Position numbers and translations under genes: made by a program. Positions 1 through 9,589 of a DNA stretch of 64,000 bases are shown here, one piece after another. This DNA comes from Gordonia jinhuaensis. GTDB taxonomy: Bacteria; Actinomycetota; Actinomycetes; Mycobacteriales; Mycobacteriaceae. A model generated the notes under the pieces. It was not told where the DNA came from, searched no databases, and saw only the letters and a program-made list of their open reading frames with translations. The DNA lies in contig NZ_BMGC01000013.1 of NCBI RefSeq assembly GCF_014639795.1, forward strand, positions 1 to 64,000, written 5' to 3'. The first letter of the stretch is position 1. The number at the start of each line of letters is the position of its first letter.

Positions 1-1
1 C

Positions 2-67
2 CTCGGCAGATTGACCCCCATTGAATTCGAGACCATCATCAACCACGAGGCCCCTCAGGCCGCGTGA
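2..67 (+). pseudogene. IS3-type transposase OrfB, C-terminal end (cut by window start)
   Basis: The reading frame entering the window ends LGRLTPIEFETIINHEAPQ, Ala, Ala and a stop at 65-67. LTPIEFE near the C-terminus is typical of IS3-family integrase (OrfB) transposases. Only the last 21 residues are visible, so I cannot say whether the upstream part is intact. A second, differently framed IS3 fragment follows within 20 bp, so this junction looks like one insertion sequence abutting the remnant of another. Confidence 0.6.
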
Positions 68-71
68 CTAA

Positions 72-371
72 CCCTGTCACCTATCCGTGCACCAGGCCCA
101 TTCGTATGACAACGCGATGGCTGAGGCGTTCAACTCGTTGTTCAAGGCCGAGTGTATCCGCAACCCGATCATGCGCCCGAGGGGCGGTTGGGGCGGTGTT
201 AGCGAGGTCGAGATCGCTGTCGCCGAGTACATCGAATGGTTCAACCACCGACGGTTGCACGGCGAGATCGGGCATGTTCCACCTGTCGAGTACGAGGCCG
301 CCTACTGGGTGGCCCGAACGGTCACCAGCTACCGTGAGAACCCGGCCCCAGTGAACGCTGGAACCAACTAA
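72..371 (+). pseudogene. IS3-family transposase remnant (C-terminal rve part)
   Basis: The frame after the stop at 69-71 encodes about 95 residues of the C-terminal half of an IS3-type DDE integrase. It has SYDNAMAEAFNSLFKAE, which carries the final catalytic Glu region, then EYIEWFNHRRLHGEIGHVPP, the usual end of OrfB. The N-terminal half, the HTH OrfA and the first two catalytic Asp residues are absent. A GTG at 87 is the first possible start and has no convincing ribosome-binding site. This is a dead fragment. The sequence directly upstream belongs to the end of another IS3 transposase. Confidence 0.8.
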
Positions 372-395
372 CCGAGCCTCCAACAAACCCGGCGC

Positions 396-447
396 GATTC
401 ATCTAGACGGTTCCCGGATAGGATTCATCTAGACGGTTCCCGGATAG
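396..447. repeat. Perfect 26-bp tandem duplication
   Basis: Two identical 26-bp units lie head to tail at 396-421 and 422-447, each beginning GATTCATCTAGACGG and ending CCCGGATAG. They sit between the IS3 remnant and the glycine riboswitch. They could be a duplicated IS end or a slippage or repair scar. No gene is present between 372 and 470. Confidence 0.9.
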
Positions 448-469
448 ACTGACTACGCGTCGCTGTCGC

Positions 470-668
470 ACGGGAGAGCGTCGATGGTGGTGACCGGGAT
501 GCCCGGGAGTCGCCGATCGGCCGCCGAAGGAGCAATACCTCCCCGTCAAACTCTCAGGCAAGCGGACCGTGTTGTGGCCGACGTCTCTGGAAAGTGGTTT
601 GCACCTGCGTGCGCCCGCCCACGGTGAAAGGCTCTCAGCGGAGCTGAATCTCTCAGGCGTCCAGCGTC
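470..668 (+). promoter_or_regulatory. Tandem glycine riboswitch upstream of gcvP
   Basis: Two glycine-aptamer signatures are visible. The first runs from GGGAGAGCG at 472 through GCCGAAGGAGCAA (about 522-534) to ACTCTCAGGCA and GGACCG (about 550-569). The second runs from TCTCTGGAAAG (about 584) through GGTGAAAGGC to AATCTCTCAGGCGTCC near 661. This is the classical arrangement of two aptamers in series ahead of glycine-cleavage genes. It lies about 110 bp before the gcvP start, so glycine probably switches on gcvP. I did not identify the expression platform with certainty. Confidence 0.92.
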
Positions 669-775
669 ACTCATTCGAGTGGGCACGGACATGACAGAGG
701 GGGAGGACCCACTGACATCGCGCTCGTCCGACGAGGACGTCGACGAGCGTGACATCTCCTGCGGAGGTCCTTCCC

Positions 776-3628
776 ATGAGCAGCGACGTCTTCTCCTCCC
801 GCCACATCGGTCCCGATCACGACGAGACCTCCCGCATCCTCGACGCCATCGGCGTGAGTGACCTCGAATCCCTCGCGTCGGTGGTGGTTCCGTCGGTCAT
901 CGCCGACGACCCCGAACACAACGGTCTGCAGTCGTTGCCGCCGGAGATCTCCGAGGCCGAGGCGTTGGCCGAACTACGGGCGCTGGCCGGGCGCAACACC
1001 GTCGCGACATCGATGATCGGGTTGGGCTATTACGGCACGCTGACCCCGCAGGTTCTCACCCGCAACATCATCGAGAACCCGGCCTGGTACACCGCTTACA
1101 CGCCGTATCAGCCCGAGATCAGCCAGGGTCGCCTCGAAGCGCTGCTCAACTTCCAGACGATGGTCGCCGATCTGACCGGGCTCGAGGTGGCCAACGCGTC
1201 GATGCTCGACGAGGCGACCGCTGCCGCGGAGGCGATGACGCTGCTGCGCCGCGCCGCCAAGTCCAAGTCGCCCCGTTTCGTGGTCGACACCGACATCTTC
1301 CCGCAGACCCTGGCGGTCATCGAGACCCGCGCCGAACCGCTCGGGATCGAGGTGGTGGCGTGCGACGTGACCGCCGGGCTTCCCGACGGAGATTTCTTCG
1401 GGGTTCTGCTGCAGGTGCCCGGCGCCTCCGGCCGGGTGATCGACGCGCAGCCGGTCATCGACGCCGCCCATGAGCGGGGCGCGCTGGTCGCCGTGGGTGC
1501 CGACCTGCTCGCCATGACGCTGCTGACCCCACCGGGGGAACAGGGTGCCGACGCCTGTTTCGGGACCACCCAGCGCTTCGGCGTGCCGATGGGATTCGGC
1601 GGACCGCATGCCGGGTACCTGGCGGTGACGACACCCCACGCCCGCCAGCTGCCGGGACGGCTGGTCGGAGTGTCCAAGGACGCCGACGGCAAGCTGGCCT
1701 ACCGGCTGTCGCTGCAGACCCGTGAACAGCACATCCGTCGCGAGAAGGCGACCAGCAACATCTGCACCGCACAGGTACTGCTTGCGGTGCTCGCGGCCAT
1801 GTACGCCAGCTATCACGGTCCGCAGGGTTTGACCCGCATCGCCCGAGAGGTCCACGAGAAGGCGGTGGCTATCGCGCAGGCCTTGCGCGACAAGGGAATC
1901 GAGGTGGTCTATGCCGACTTCTTCGACACGGTGCTGGTACGGGTGCCCGCCGAGGCCGAGTCCGTCGTCGTCCGCGCGAAGGCGGCCGGGGTGAACCTGC
2001 GTCTCGTCGATGCCGACCACATCGGTATCGCCTGCGACGAGACCACCACCGACGAGATCGTGCAGACCGTCGTCGCTGCATTCGGCGGTGCCGAGCCCTC
2101 GGGGATCCGCGAGGTCGAGGCCACCGCGCTGCAACCGGCCCGAAGCTCGGAGTTCCTCACCCACCCGGCTTTCAACCGCTATCGCACCGAGACCGCCATG
2201 ATGCGGTACCTGCGCATGCTCTCCGACAAGGACATCGCGCTCGACCGCAGCATGATCCCGCTGGGCTCGTGCACCATGAAACTCAACGCGGCCACCGAGA
2301 TGGAGGCGATCACGTGGCCGGAGTTCGCCGGGCTGCATCCGTTCGCGCCGGCCGCCGACACCGCGGGTATCCGCGAGCTCATCTCGTCCCTGCAGACCTG
2401 GTTGGCCGACATCACCGGCTACGACCAGGTGAGCCTGCAGCCCAATGCCGGATCCCAGGGCGAATACGCAGGTCTGCTCGCCATCCGCGGGTATCACCGC
2501 TCACGCGGCGAACAGCAGCGCGACGTATGTCTGATCCCGTCGAGTGCACACGGGACCAACGCGGCCTCGGCGGTGATGGCCGGGATGCGCGTGGTGGTGG
2601 TGGGTACCCGCGCCAACGGTGACATCGACGTCGAGGATCTGCGGGCCAAGATCGACCACCACGCCGATCACCTCGCGGCGATCATGATCACCTACCCCTC
2701 AACCCACGGCGTGTTCGAGGACGAGGTGACCGACATCTGCGCGGCCGTCCACGATGCGGGTGGACAGGTCTACGTCGACGGGGCGAACCTCAACGCTCTC
2801 GTCGGGGTGGCGCGGCCGGGACATTTCGGCGGCGACGTGAGTCACCTGAACCTGCACAAGACGTTCTGCATCCCCCACGGGGGCGGCGGCCCCGGCGTCG
2901 GGCCGATCGGCGTGCGCGCCCACCTCGCCCCCTTCCTGCCCGGCCACCCGCTGGCGCCGGAACTCGGGGAGAACCGCCCGACGGTGTCGGCGGCACCCTA
3001 CGGCTCGGCGTCGATCCTGCCGATCACCTACGCCTACATCCGGATGATGGGTGCCAGAGGGCTGCGTGCGGCGACGCTGACGGCCATCGCCTCGGCGAAT
3101 TACATTGCCGCGCGGCTCAACTCGGCTTTCCCGGTGCTCTACACCGGCAAGAGCGGGTATGTGGCCCACGAGTGCATCCTGGATCTGCGCGAACTCACCA
3201 AGACCACCGGGGTGACGGTCGACGACGTGGCCAAACGGCTGGCCGACTACGGCTTCCACGCCCCGACGATGAGCTTCCCGGTTGCCGGGACGCTGATGGT
3301 CGAACCCACCGAGAGCGAGAATCTCGACGAGATCGACGCCTTCTGCGAGGCGATGCTCGCCATCCGCGCTGAGATCGACCGGGTCGCCTCAGGCGAGTGG
3401 GCGGTGGCCGACAGCCCGTTGCGAGGGGCACCGCACACCAGCGAATGTCTCGTCGACGAGTGGGACAAGCCCTATTCCCGGGAGCTCGCGGTGTTCCCGT
3501 CGGGCCTGCCGTCGACCGGTGGCCGGACCAAGGTATGGCCGGCGGTGCGGCGTATCGACGGCGCCTACGGCGACCGCAACCTGGTGTGCAGCTGCCCTCC
3601 GGTGGAGGCTTTCGCCGGGCAGTCGTGA
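776..3628 (+). CDS. gcvP: Glycine dehydrogenase (decarboxylating), P-protein
   Basis: This 950-residue protein is the pyridoxal-phosphate P-protein of the glycine cleavage system. It decarboxylates glycine and passes the aminomethyl group to the lipoyl H-protein. The length is normal for the single-chain form. The N-terminus has the family start SSRHIGPD. The C-terminal half carries the PLP-lysine motif [14 protein letters not shown] (Lys about 695) and the glycine-rich PGVGPIGV. I chose ATG 776 because GCGGAGG ends 8 bp upstream; a longer frame from GTG 749 adds nine unlikely residues. A tandem glycine riboswitch precedes it. The T and H protein genes are not in the window, so gcvP is a separate transcription unit here, as in M. 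tuberculosis (gcvB). Confidence 0.97.
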   Translation: MSSDVFSSRHIGPDHDETSRILDAIGVSDLESLASVVVPSVIADDPEHNGLQSLPPEISEAEALAELRALAGRNTVATSMIGLGYYGTLTPQVLTRNIIENPAWYTAYTPYQPEISQGRLEALLNFQTMVADLTGLEVANASMLDEATAAAEAMTLLRRAAKSKSPRFVVDTDIFPQTLAVIETRAEPLGIEVVACDVTAGLPDGDFFGVLLQVPGASGRVIDAQPVIDAAHERGALVAVGADLLAMTLLTPPGEQGADACFGTTQRFGVPMGFGGPHAGYLAVTTPHARQLPGRLVGVSKDADGKLAYRLSLQTREQHIRREKATSNICTAQVLLAVLAAMYASYHGPQGLTRIAREVHEKAVAIAQALRDKGIEVVYADFFDTVLVRVPAEAESVVVRAKAAGVNLRLVDADHIGIACDETTTDEIVQTVVAAFGGAEPSGIREVEATALQPARSSEFLTHPAFNRYRTETAMMRYLRMLSDKDIALDRSMIPLGSCTMKLNAATEMEAITWPEFAGLHPFAPAADTAGIRELISSLQTWLADITGYDQVSLQPNAGSQGEYAGLLAIRGYHRSRGEQQRDVCLIPSSAHGTNAASAVMAGMRVVVVGTRANGDIDVEDLRAKIDHHADHLAAIMITYPSTHGVFEDEVTDICAAVHDAGGQVYVDGANLNALVGVARPGHFGGDVSHLNLHKTFCIPHGGGGPGVGPIGVRAHLAPFLPGHPLAPELGENRPTVSAAPYGSASILPITYAYIRMMGARGLRAATLTAIASANYIAARLNSAFPVLYTGKSGYVAHECILDLRELTKTTGVTVDDVAKRLADYGFHAPTMSFPVAGTLMVEPTESENLDEIDAFCEAMLAIRAEIDRVASGEWAVADSPLRGAPHTSECLVDEWDKPYSRELAVFPSGLPSTGGRTKVWPAVRRIDGAYGDRNLVCSCPPVEAFAGQS

Positions 3629-3757
3629 GCGTGGCGGCCCCGCCGGCCGGTCGGTGCTGACGGGCGGCGGGTGTCCGACTCGCGCCGGTGCTTTCGACTC
3701 GCGCCGGCGCTGATGGCCTGCCGGTATCCGGGTGCCCCTGCCGGTATCGGAATCCGC
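3629..3757. other. Convergent intergenic spacer with imperfect repeats
   Basis: This lies between the ends of gcvP (+) and the binding-protein gene (-). It holds two imperfect direct pairs: CGACTCGCGCCGG at 3676 and 3695, and TGCCGGTATC at about 3719 and 3740. I see no hairpin strong enough to call a terminator. Confidence 0.5.
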
Positions 3758-4912
3758 TCAGTGCGGGTAGACCAGATCCGACAGTGACACTGCCGCCTCG
3801 GTGGTCGGCGTCGGCATCGGGTCGCTGATCGCGGAGAAGCCGACCGCGCGCGTCGCTGCGGGCAACGGCGTGGGTCCGCGGAAGCCGAGCCCGGTGAGGA
3901 TCGACATCTGTTCTCTCGTGCGGACGAAGCTCACAAACGATCCGATCGCATCGGCCTTGTCGTCGGTCACCTGCGAACCCGACAGCCGGATCACGGGGAA
4001 GTCGGCGATCGGGGTCGCTCCGCGCGGCACCACCTCGGTGACGTCGAGGGAGGTGTTCGCGCCGGTGAGGGAGAAGAGCTGCTGTTCGATCACCGGAACC
4101 GCGCCGATTTCGCCGCCGGCGCGGCGGCCGACGGCCAGGACCGCCGACGACGTCGTCCCATCCGCCACCGTGGGCGCCCGTTCGAGAACCGTGCGCACGC
4201 CGGGGGTCGCCCTGGTGGCGTCGGTCCTCGTCAGCGGAGCCCGGGTACCGGTCACCCCCGCGGCGATGCCCTCGGCGGCGAGAACGGTGGCGTCGGTGCC
4301 GGCACCGGCGGGCATGGCCAGACCCAATGAGGACCGGCCCGTCATCCCGACGCGTCGTAGGGCCGCGCGGTCGGACTGCAGTGCCGGCAGATCCGCCCAC
4401 GAGATGCGGCCGGCGGCCGCCGCCGCATCCTCGCCGCGCATCGCCAGCACCACCGGTGAGGTCACCAGCGACTCCGGTGCGCCGTCGACGACCGTGGGGG
4501 CGGCCGCGGTCAGCCGGGAGCTCCACACCGACGATGCGGGAATCCAGGCGGACGGGAAGGGACCCATCGATGCCTCGTCCCAGCCCGATGCCAGTTCTTG
4601 CAGCGCCGTCTGGGGGTCGATCGGCCGGATCGACACCGTGATGCAGTGGTCGCGAACCACCGGGTGGGTCTGGTTGAACGACTGGGCGATCGCGTTGAGC
4701 GGAGAGGCCAGCGAGACGTCGGTGACGATGGTGACGGTGGAGTCCCCGGAGACGCACTCACGTGCGGCCGCGTCGCCCTGGTTGTCGATCCGCTTGCCCA
4801 GGATCACCCACACCACCACCAGGATGATGACCACGATCAGTGCCAGGAGTGCGATCCAGACCCGCCCGCTGACCCCGCGCCGTACCGGTTCGGTCGTGCG
4901 ATGCCGCCCCAC
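3758..4912 (-). CDS. Membrane-anchored extracellular solute-binding-like protein
   Basis: This 384-residue protein has one strong N-terminal transmembrane segment (about residues 17-39, WIALLALIVVIILVVVWVIL) followed by an extracytoplasmic domain. That domain resembles bacterial extracellular solute-binding proteins (VTIVTDVSLASPLNAIAQSFN near residue 60, then the PTVVDGAPESLVTSPVVLAM region). Related actinobacterial proteins, including by position M. tuberculosis Rv1836c, carry a von Willebrand A domain after the binding domain. This one stops before any VWA or MIDAS motif (DxSxS). The start is a GTG at 4912 with a weak ribosome site. The ligand is unknown, and no transporter genes adjoin it. 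Confidence 0.75.
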   Translation of the reverse strand: MGRHRTTEPVRRGVSGRVWIALLALIVVIILVVVWVILGKRIDNQGDAAARECVSGDSTVTIVTDVSLASPLNAIAQSFNQTHPVVRDHCITVSIRPIDPQTALQELASGWDEASMGPFPSAWIPASSVWSSRLTAAAPTVVDGAPESLVTSPVVLAMRGEDAAAAAGRISWADLPALQSDRAALRRVGMTGRSSLGLAMPAGAGTDATVLAAEGIAAGVTGTRAPLTRTDATRATPGVRTVLERAPTVADGTTSSAVLAVGRRAGGEIGAVPVIEQQLFSLTGANTSLDVTEVVPRGATPIADFPVIRLSGSQVTDDKADAIGSFVSFVRTREQMSILTGLGFRGPTPLPAATRAVGFSAISDPMPTPTTEAAVSLSDLVYPH

Positions 4913-5056
4913 CTCGTGCCCCGTCCCATCCGTCGCGTCGATATGTCCGCTTCGCGAGTCTAGCCGGACGCACCGCGCCCCCGGCCCGCCGTGGACTCAC
5001 ATGGTCCCAGGTGGCGGATCGGGGGCGCGGAAGTGGCTGTCGCGCAGCGGGTTCGA

Positions 5057-7243
5057 TCAGGCGTTGGCGGCCTTGTACTCGCGACGACGACGATGCAGGA
5101 TCGGCTCGGTGTAGCCCGAGGGCTGCGAGGTGCCCAGGAGGATCAGATCCTTGGCGGCCTGCCAGGCGATGTTGGTGTCGAAGTCCGGCGCCATCGGACG
5201 ATAGGTCTTGTCGTTCTCGTTCTGACGGTCGACCACCGGGGCCATCCGCTTGAGCGAGGCGACCACGTCGTCCTCGGTGACGATCCCGTGCCGGATCCAG
5301 TTGGCCAGCAGCTGACTGGAGATGCGCAGGGTCGCGCGATCTTCCATGAGTGCGACGTCGTGGATGTCGGGCACCTTGGAGCAGCCCACACCGTGGTCGA
5401 TCCACCGGACCACGTAGCCGAGGATCGACTGACAGTTGTTGTCGAGTTCCTGCTGCTTCTCCTCGTCGGACCAGTCGGTCTTCGGGGCCAGCGGGATGGT
5501 CAGGATGTCGTCGATGTTCGCCGGGTCACGCTTGGCGATCTCGTCCTGACGCTCGAACACGTCCACGAGGTGGTAGTGCATCGCGTGCAGCGTGGCTGCG
5601 GTCGGGGAGGGGACCCACGCGGTGGAAGCCCCGGCCTGCGGCTGGGCGATCTTCTGCTCGACCATGTCGCGCATGAGGTCGGTCATCGCCCACATACCCT
5701 TACCGATCTGCGCCTTGTGCTGCAGTCCGGCGTGCAGGCCCACGTCGACGTTGTTGTCCTCGTAGGTGGACATCCACGTGGCCTTCTTCATGTCGCCCTT
5801 GCGGATCATCGCACCGGCCTCCATAGAGGTGTGGATCTCGTCTCCGGTGCGGTCGAGGAAGCCGGTGTTGATGAACACCACCCGGTCGGAGGCGGCCTTG
5901 ATCGACGCCTTGAGGTTCACCGTGGTGCGGCGCTCCTCGTCCATGATGCCGACCTTGAGGGTGTTGGTCGGCAGGCCGAGCACCTGCTCGACGCGCCCGA
6001 ACAGCTCGGCGGTGAATGCGGCTTCGTCGGGGCCGTGCATCTTCGGCTTCACGATGTAGATCGAGCCGGTGCGCGAGTTCTGCAGACCGTCGGTGGACAG
6101 ACCGTGCACGCCGGCCAGCGATGTGACCAGTGCGTCGAGGATGCCCTCGGGGATCTCGTTGCCCTCGGCATCGAGGATCGCGTCGTTGGTCATCAGGTGA
6201 CCGACGTTGCGGACGAACAGCAGTGAACGGCCATGCAGGTCGAACGTCGACCCGTCGGGAGCGGTGTAGTTGCGGTTGCCGTTGAGGACGCGGGTGAACG
6301 TCTTGCCGTTCTTGCTGACCTCCTCGGCCAGGTCGCCGCGATTGAGCCCGAGCCAGTTCCGGTAGCCGAGCACCTTGTCCTCGGCGTCGACGGCGGCGAC
6401 GGAGTCCTCGAAGTCCATGATCGTGGTGATGGCGGACTCCATCACGACATCCTTGATGCCGGCCGGGTCGGTCTGACCGATGGGCGAGGAGGGATCGATC
6501 TCGATGTCGAGGAACAGCCCGTTGTTACGCAGCAGCACCGAGGTCGGTGCCGCGGCGTCACCGGTGTACCCGGCGAATGCCGACGGGTCGGCCAGCGTGG
6601 AAGTGGTTCCGTCGGCGAGGGTGACCTGCAGACCGCCATCGGCGACGGCGAACGAGGTCACATCGGTGTAGCTGCACTGCTCGAGCGGCACTGCCTTGTC
6701 CAGGAAGCCCTTGGCGTAGGCGATCACCTTGTCGCCGCGGACCTTGTTGTAGCCGCCCTTGCCCTTCTCTGCGCCACCGTCCTCGGGAATGACGTCGGTG
6801 CCGTAGAGGGCGTCGTAGAGCGAACCCCAGCGTGCGTTGGAGGCGTTGAGTGCGAAGCGCGCGTTGAGGATCGGCACCACCAGCTGCGGGCCGGCGGTCT
6901 CGCTGATCTCACGGTCGACGTTCTGGGTGGTGATCTGGAAGTCGTCGGGCACCGGCGCGAGGTAGCCGATGTCGGTGAGGAAGGTCTTGTACTCGGCGAA
7001 CACGGCCGGATCGGAGAAGTCGACACCCTTGTGATCGCGGTGCCAGTCGTCGATCTGGGACTGCAGCGAATCGCGGACAGCGAGCAGCTCGCGGTTACGC
7101 GGAGCGAGGTCGTTGACGATCGCCGCCGCGCCCTTCCAGAACGCGTCGACGTCCACGCCGGTTCCGGGGATCGCCTCGTTGTTGATGAAGTCGTAGAGAA
7201 CAGGTTCGACCTGTAGTCCCTCGACGGTGACGCGCTCTGTCAT
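5057..7243 (-). CDS. glcB: Malate synthase G
   Basis: This 728-residue monomeric malate synthase condenses glyoxylate with acetyl-CoA to malate, the second step of the glyoxylate shunt. It matches GlcB along its whole length: [20 protein letters not shown] at the N-terminus, [20 protein letters not shown] in the barrel, and [20 protein letters not shown] near residue 610, which carries the active-site Cys and the catalytic Asp of LMEDR. I set the start at ATG 7243. The frame is open upstream to 7324, but those codons fall in a region with a 16-bp tandem duplication. M. tuberculosis has the same gene (Rv1837c) in the same place. Its own promoter is probably in the 263-bp gap upstream. Confidence 0.97.
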   Translation of the reverse strand: MTERVTVEGLQVEPVLYDFINNEAIPGTGVDVDAFWKGAAAIVNDLAPRNRELLAVRDSLQSQIDDWHRDHKGVDFSDPAVFAEYKTFLTDIGYLAPVPDDFQITTQNVDREISETAGPQLVVPILNARFALNASNARWGSLYDALYGTDVIPEDGGAEKGKGGYNKVRGDKVIAYAKGFLDKAVPLEQCSYTDVTSFAVADGGLQVTLADGTTSTLADPSAFAGYTGDAAAPTSVLLRNNGLFLDIEIDPSSPIGQTDPAGIKDVVMESAITTIMDFEDSVAAVDAEDKVLGYRNWLGLNRGDLAEEVSKNGKTFTRVLNGNRNYTAPDGSTFDLHGRSLLFVRNVGHLMTNDAILDAEGNEIPEGILDALVTSLAGVHGLSTDGLQNSRTGSIYIVKPKMHGPDEAAFTAELFGRVEQVLGLPTNTLKVGIMDEERRTTVNLKASIKAASDRVVFINTGFLDRTGDEIHTSMEAGAMIRKGDMKKATWMSTYEDNNVDVGLHAGLQHKAQIGKGMWAMTDLMRDMVEQKIAQPQAGASTAWVPSPTAATLHAMHYHLVDVFERQDEIAKRDPANIDDILTIPLAPKTDWSDEEKQQELDNNCQSILGYVVRWIDHGVGCSKVPDIHDVALMEDRATLRISSQLLANWIRHGIVTEDDVVASLKRMAPVVDRQNENDKTYRPMAPDFDTNIAWQAAKDLILLGTSQPSGYTEPILHRRRREYKAANA

Positions 7244-7506
7244 GGCGGCCTCACAATCCTTGTCGTTGGGTCGTGTGCGAATGGGGTCGTGTGCGAATGG
7301 GAAGGTGTCGCGGCGGGCCCACATCCGCCGCGGGCAGCTTCTCCTGGGTCGGCTCGTCGGCTGCTGTGGCGTCGGGGCATCGGCCCGACGCCAACCGCCC
7401 CGGATCCCGTACCGGCCGCGATCCGCTTGTGGCGGTGCGGTGCACGATCGGGTGCTCGCGGAAGCGTGGTGCGCGCCAGATCCGGGACACTTCTCGCGCT
7501 CCCAGG
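7244..7506. other. glcB upstream region with 16-bp tandem duplication
   Basis: This is the 5' region of glcB (minus strand). It contains a perfect 16-bp duplication, GTCGTGTGCGAATGGG, at 7270-7285 and 7286-7301, about 30 bp upstream of the glcB start. I see no gene and no sure promoter hexamers. Confidence 0.7.
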
Positions 7507-8433
7507 TTACTCGGCGGCCATCAACGCGTCGCAGGCGGTCAGCAGCCCATCGCGCAGTTCGGCGGCCCGTCCGGCCAGCCGTTCTTGCTCGCGCGCATAG
7601 GCGGCGCGGCCGGCGGTCGTCTCGATGGCGATCGGCTCCAGGCCGTGATCACGAAGATCGTAGGGACTGGCCTTCATGTCGAGCTCGCGCAGGTCCAGTG
7701 CCAGCGCGAACGCGTCGGCGACCAGTTCTGCGGGCAGCAGCGGCGAGAGCTTGGTGGCCCACTTGTACAGGTCCATCCCGGCGTGCACGCACCCCGGCTG
7801 TTCGCTGGCGATCTGACCCTCCCGCTCGAGGGGCAGCTCGTTGCGCGGTGCGGCCTCGTCGGTGAAGAAGCGGAATGCGTCGAAGTGCGTACACCGCAGC
7901 GGCAACGACTCGACCACCTCGTCGGTCCCGGCCGAACCCAGGCGCAGGGGCACCGAGTCGTGGCGGACCTCGGCGGTGCGATAGACCATCGCCCACTCGT
8001 GCAATCCAAAACAGTGGAGGCGAGCTGGTCGGGCGGCGGTCGCCGACAGCAGCCGGTGCACGTAGGCGAGAAGGTCGCGGCGCCGTCGGAGCATCGACAC
8101 ATCCACGGTCACCGCGATGTCGTCTGTCGTCCCGGCCACCCTGCGGTATCCCCGACGCGATACGTAGTCGGCTGCGTCGCAGAGCACCACACCGAATCCC
8201 GGATGCCACGTCCGCAGCGCCGCTCGCCGGAACGAGTAATAGGTGAACAGGAACGACCAGACCGGGTGCGGTGATCCGTCGGGCAGGCGTGGCGGATGGG
8301 TGTCGAGCAGCTCGTCGATGCGCCGTCGGTGTTCCGCTGCTCGTTCGCGCCACAGCGCCGCAGGCAACGTGGACACAGCCGATCCGGGGATGCCGGTGGG
8401 CTCGTTGGCTCCGATGTTCTCCGGCACGGCCAT
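7507..8433 (-). CDS. Conserved actinobacterial protein of unknown function (often labelled 3-methyladenine DNA glycosylase)
   Basis: This soluble 308-residue protein has [26 protein letters not shown] near the N-terminus, a central [15 protein letters not shown], then [17 protein letters not shown] and [20 protein letters not shown] recall homologues in mycobacteria and nocardiae under the name 3-methyladenine DNA glycosylase. I see no helix-hairpin-helix or other glycosylase signature, so that name is unsupported here. The conserved His, Cys, Glu and Lys clusters suggest an enzyme. I chose ATG 8433 (GTCGAGGTC just upstream). GTG 8499 is possible, and the longer frame would overlap the neighbouring CNNM gene. 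It lies 79 bp downstream of that gene on the same strand. Confidence 0.7.
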   Translation of the reverse strand: MAVPENIGANEPTGIPGSAVSTLPAALWRERAAEHRRRIDELLDTHPPRLPDGSPHPVWSFLFTYYSFRRAALRTWHPGFGVVLCDAADYVSRRGYRRVAGTTDDIAVTVDVSMLRRRRDLLAYVHRLLSATAARPARLHCFGLHEWAMVYRTAEVRHDSVPLRLGSAGTDEVVESLPLRCTHFDAFRFFTDEAAPRNELPLEREGQIASEQPGCVHAGMDLYKWATKLSPLLPAELVADAFALALDLRELDMKASPYDLRDHGLEPIAIETTAGRAAYAREQERLAGRAAELRDGLLTACDALMAAE

Positions 8434-8512
8434 GACCTCGACCCCCGGCACCCGGGCGCTGGGGGTGGGGGTCGGGGTGTGGCCGGCTGCGGCCGTCACG
8501 GCGTCGTCGCGA

Positions 8513-9589
8513 TCACAGCTCGTGGGTGGCATCGCGAACCGTGCCGACGAACTCCTCGACCAGATCACCGAGCGCGACGATGGCGATGGTGCGACCGGTC
8601 GCGTCGACGACGGCACCCAGGTGTGCGCTGGTGCGCCGCAGTGCTTCGGTCGACTCGTCGAGCGGGGTGTCGTCGGCGAGAACCGGCAGCGTACGGATCA
8701 TCTCGGGCCCGATGACCGACTCGTCGGAGACGGAGTCGTCGAGCATGAGGTCGAGGATGTCCTTGACGTGCAGATAGCCGGTGAACGTGCCGTCGGTGCC
8801 ACGGACGGGAAAGCGTGAGAACCCCGTCTCGGTGACCGCGTCCTGCACCGATCCGAGCGTCGGTCCGACGATCCCGGTCTCCCGATCGCGCGAGGCGGGC
8901 ACCGAGCGCACCTTGTCCAGAGGGATCGCGACCTCGCGGACGGTGCGACTCGACGTACGGATGGCGCGGGTCAGCCGGTCGTGCTCTTCCTCGTCGATCA
9001 GTCCTTCCTCGCGGGATTCGCCGATCATCTCCGAGAGCTGGGGAGCCGACACCGCGGACTCCAGTTCGTCCTTGGGCTCCACGCGCAGCAAACGCAGGGT
9101 CCCGTTGGCCAGCCAGTTGTAGAAGACGATGACCGGTCGGGCCAGCCGCATGAAGTGCAGATGGATCGGCACCAGCAGCATCGCGGCCCGTTCGGGACCT
9201 GCCAGCGCGATGTTCTTGGGCACCATCTCGCCGAGGAGTATGTGCAGGATCACCACGATGATCAGGGAGATCGCGAACGAGATCGGGTGGAGCAACTCGT
9301 GGGGGACATGCGCCAGATGCAGCGGTGTGGCGATGAGATGAGCGATGGCCGGTTCGCCGACGCGACCGAGCAGCAGCGAGCAGATGGTGATGCCCAGCTG
9401 TGATCCGGCCAGCATCATCGACAGGTGTTCGGAGGCGTCGATGACCTTGCGAGCCCGCTTGTTGCCCTGCTCCTCGAGTGCTTCGAGGCGGTCACGTCGC
9501 GCCGAGATCAGCGAGAACTCGGCACCGACGAAGAAGGCGTTGGCGGCGAGCAGCACGATGGTCAGGACCACGGCCCAGTAGTCGTTCAT
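8513..9589 (-). CDS. CNNM/CorC-type membrane protein, short form (DUF21 + CBS pair)
   Basis: This 358-residue integral membrane protein has an N-terminal DUF21 region with about four hydrophobic segments ([20 protein letters not shown], then SQLGITICSLLLGRVGEPAI and the LGEMVPKNIAL motif). A cytoplasmic CBS-domain pair follows (about residues 195-350). The CorC_HlyC C-terminal domain is absent. CNNM relatives transport or regulate Mg2+ and related divalent cations; the substrate here is unproven. Its ATG (9587-9589) overlaps the TGA of the paralogue upstream (9586-9588), so translation is coupled and the two may form a heteromer. It corresponds by position to M. tuberculosis Rv1841c. Confidence 0.9.
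   Translation of the reverse strand: MNDYWAVVLTIVLLAANAFFVGAEFSLISARRDRLEALEEQGNKRARKVIDASEHLSMMLAGSQLGITICSLLLGRVGEPAIAHLIATPLHLAHVPHELLHPISFAISLIIVVILHILLGEMVPKNIALAGPERAAMLLVPIHLHFMRLARPVIVFYNWLANGTLRLLRVEPKDELESAVSAPQLSEMIGESREEGLIDEEEHDRLTRAIRTSSRTVREVAIPLDKVRSVPASRDRETGIVGPTLGSVQDAVTETGFSRFPVRGTDGTFTGYLHVKDILDLMLDDSVSDESVIGPEMIRTLPVLADDTPLDESTEALRRTSAHLGAVVDATGRTIAIVALGDLVEEFVGTVRDATHEL

Noticed and set aside
749-775. GTG start of gcvP at 749
   Set aside because: The ribosome site GCGGAGG fits ATG 776, and the conserved N-terminus begins there.
974-2497. 507-codon open frame antisense to gcvP
   Set aside because: It is a typical antisense shadow in high-GC coding DNA, with no family motif; gcvP covers it completely.
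3195-4757. 520-codon minus-strand frame spanning the end of gcvP and the binding-protein gene
   Set aside because: Arg-rich translation with no motif; it overlaps two good genes.
7507-8433. 3-methyladenine DNA glycosylase as a firm call
   Set aside because: I recall the label from databases but see no HhH or other glycosylase motif, so I kept it as unknown function.
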